DNA of 64,000 nt. It comes from Macrostomum hystrix (taxonomy: Eukaryota; Platyhelminthes; Macrostomidae). Position numbers and translations under genes: made by a program. The DNA is taken from contig CATNEN010000029.1 of assembly GCA_950097015.1 (NCBI GenBank), positions 2,734,001-2,798,000 on the forward strand. The letters are read 5' to 3'. Within the stretch, counting starts at the first letter, position 1; each line of letters begins with the position of its first letter. This document shows positions 63,175 to 64,000 of this stretch, in pieces. The notes under the pieces were generated by a model that searched no databases, had not been told where the DNA came from, and saw only the letters and a list, made by a program, of their open reading frames with translations.

Positions 63175-63464
63175 ATGTACCAAAACAACGCGTCCCTGGC
63201 CGCAGCGGGCCCTGGTGGCAACAGCAGTCGCACAGCTTGCCCAAGATTTGATTGGTTTCCCATAGAGGTGGAACATCCGGCATACCTGTCCCAGCTGTGC
63301 GCCATCACTGTCGGATTGGTGCTGAACGCCCTGACTCTAGGCGTGTTCTCAACCGGCAAGGAGTTCAAAGGTGCGCCCTTCGTGTTCATGTGGGCTCTGG
63401 CCTTGTCCGACATCTGCAACCTGCTGGTCAAATGGCCCGAGTGCTTCGTCATGGCCACAAGAGA
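63175..63464 (+). CDS. Class A (rhodopsin-like) GPCR, first coding exon (partial)
   Basis: Start of a seven-transmembrane receptor. A pyrimidine-rich acceptor (TTTATTTCCCAG) ends at 63154, and the ATG at 63175 follows. The 96 complete codons hold an extracellular N-terminus with two N-glycosylation sites (NAS at 5-7, NSS at 16-18), TM1 at about 38-58 with the conserved Asn 51 (TVGLVLNALTL), a short loop, and TM2 at about 69-88 with the LALSD motif (Asp 79). The exon ends at a consensus donor (GA|GTGAGT) in phase 2, and the next exon lies beyond the window. TM2 is followed by the expected Trp-Pro. The ligand is unknown; neuropeptide-type receptors have this layout. The intron that follows is minisatellite to the end of the window. 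Confidence 0.85.
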
Positions 63465-63482
63465 GTGAGTGGAACCCTGTTG

Positions 63483-64000
63483 TAGACAGTGCAACCCACA
63501 TAGAAAGTGCAACCCCACAGACAGTACAATCCACAGACAGTGCAACCCCATAGACAGTGCAACCCACATAGAAAGTGCAACCCCACAGACAGTACAATCC
63601 ACAGACAGTGCAACCCCATAGACAGTGCAACCCCACAGACTGTGCAACCCACAGACAGTGCAACCCCATAGACAGTGCAACCGCACAGACAGTGCAACCC
63701 CACAGACAGTGCAACCCCACAGACAGTGCAACCCACAGACAGTGCAACCCCACAGACAGTGCAACCCCACAGACAGTGCAACCCCACAGACAGTGCAACC
63801 CACAGACAGTGCAACCCCACAGACAGTGCAACCCCACAGACAGTGCAACCCCATAGACAGTGCAACCCCACAGACTGTGCAACCCACAGACAGTGCAACC
63901 CCATAGACAGTGCAACCCCACAGACAGTGCAACCCCACAGACAGTGCAACCCCACAGACAGTGCAACCCACAGACAGTGCAACCCCACAGACAGTGCAAC
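63483..64000. repeat. 16-17-bp minisatellite in the GPCR intron, about 30 copies, runs off the window
   Basis: Unit ACAGACAGTGCAACCCC, with ATAGACAG and shortened CACAGACAG variants. It starts about 18 bp after the splice donor. Confidence 0.95.

Overview
This is nuclear DNA of an animal, most likely an invertebrate and possibly a spiralian such as a flatworm; the phylum is a low-confidence guess. Evidence: spliced genes with GT-AG introns as short as 71, 73 and 92 bp, the standard genetic code, and proteins of animal families (dysbindin, GTP-forming succinyl-CoA ligase beta, a rhodopsin-class GPCR). No bacterial operon, CRISPR array, rRNA or intact tRNA is visible.

Four gene models can be supported, plus one partial receptor. 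(1) Dysbindin, minus strand, four exons, 3560-4994. (2) An unrecognised single-exon 333-residue ORF, plus strand, 7153-8154. It is head-to-head with dysbindin across a 2.1 kb AT-rich gap. (3) SUCLG2, plus strand, four exons, 12769-14641, 416 residues. (4) A secreted, cysteine-rich, probably GPI-anchored protein, plus strand, exons between 40370 and 43360; its N-terminal exon was not found. (5) The first coding exon of a GPCR, 63175-63464, with the rest beyond the window. Weak extra exon candidates lie at 2533-2774 (minus) and at 25519-25748 and 27136-27540 (plus).

The dominant feature is tandem repeat. I count 32 separate minisatellite arrays with units of 8 to about 52 bp. They total roughly 31 kb, about half of the window. 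Almost every array has its own unit sequence; only a 25-bp family and a 16-bp family occur twice. Arrays lie between genes, probably in 3' untranslated regions (next to dysbindin and next to the 333-residue ORF), and inside introns, where they start within 5-85 bp of the splice donor. The long open frames over the arrays, often in several frames at once, are by-products of repetition and are not annotated as genes.

Layout: 1-3.4 kb two arrays; 3.5-5 kb dysbindin; 5-8.2 kb AT-rich gap and the 333-residue ORF; 8.2-12.6 kb a 3.4-kb 23-bp array and a 50-bp array leading into SUCLG2; 15-40 kb a gene-poor tract with 15 arrays and a duplicated 330-bp CCAAT-rich segment just before the cysteine-rich gene; 44-60 kb a second gene-poor tract with the largest arrays; 60.6-61.05 kb an imperfect inverted repeat; 62.8-64 kb the GPCR exon between two arrays. 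The genes do not form a visible pathway.
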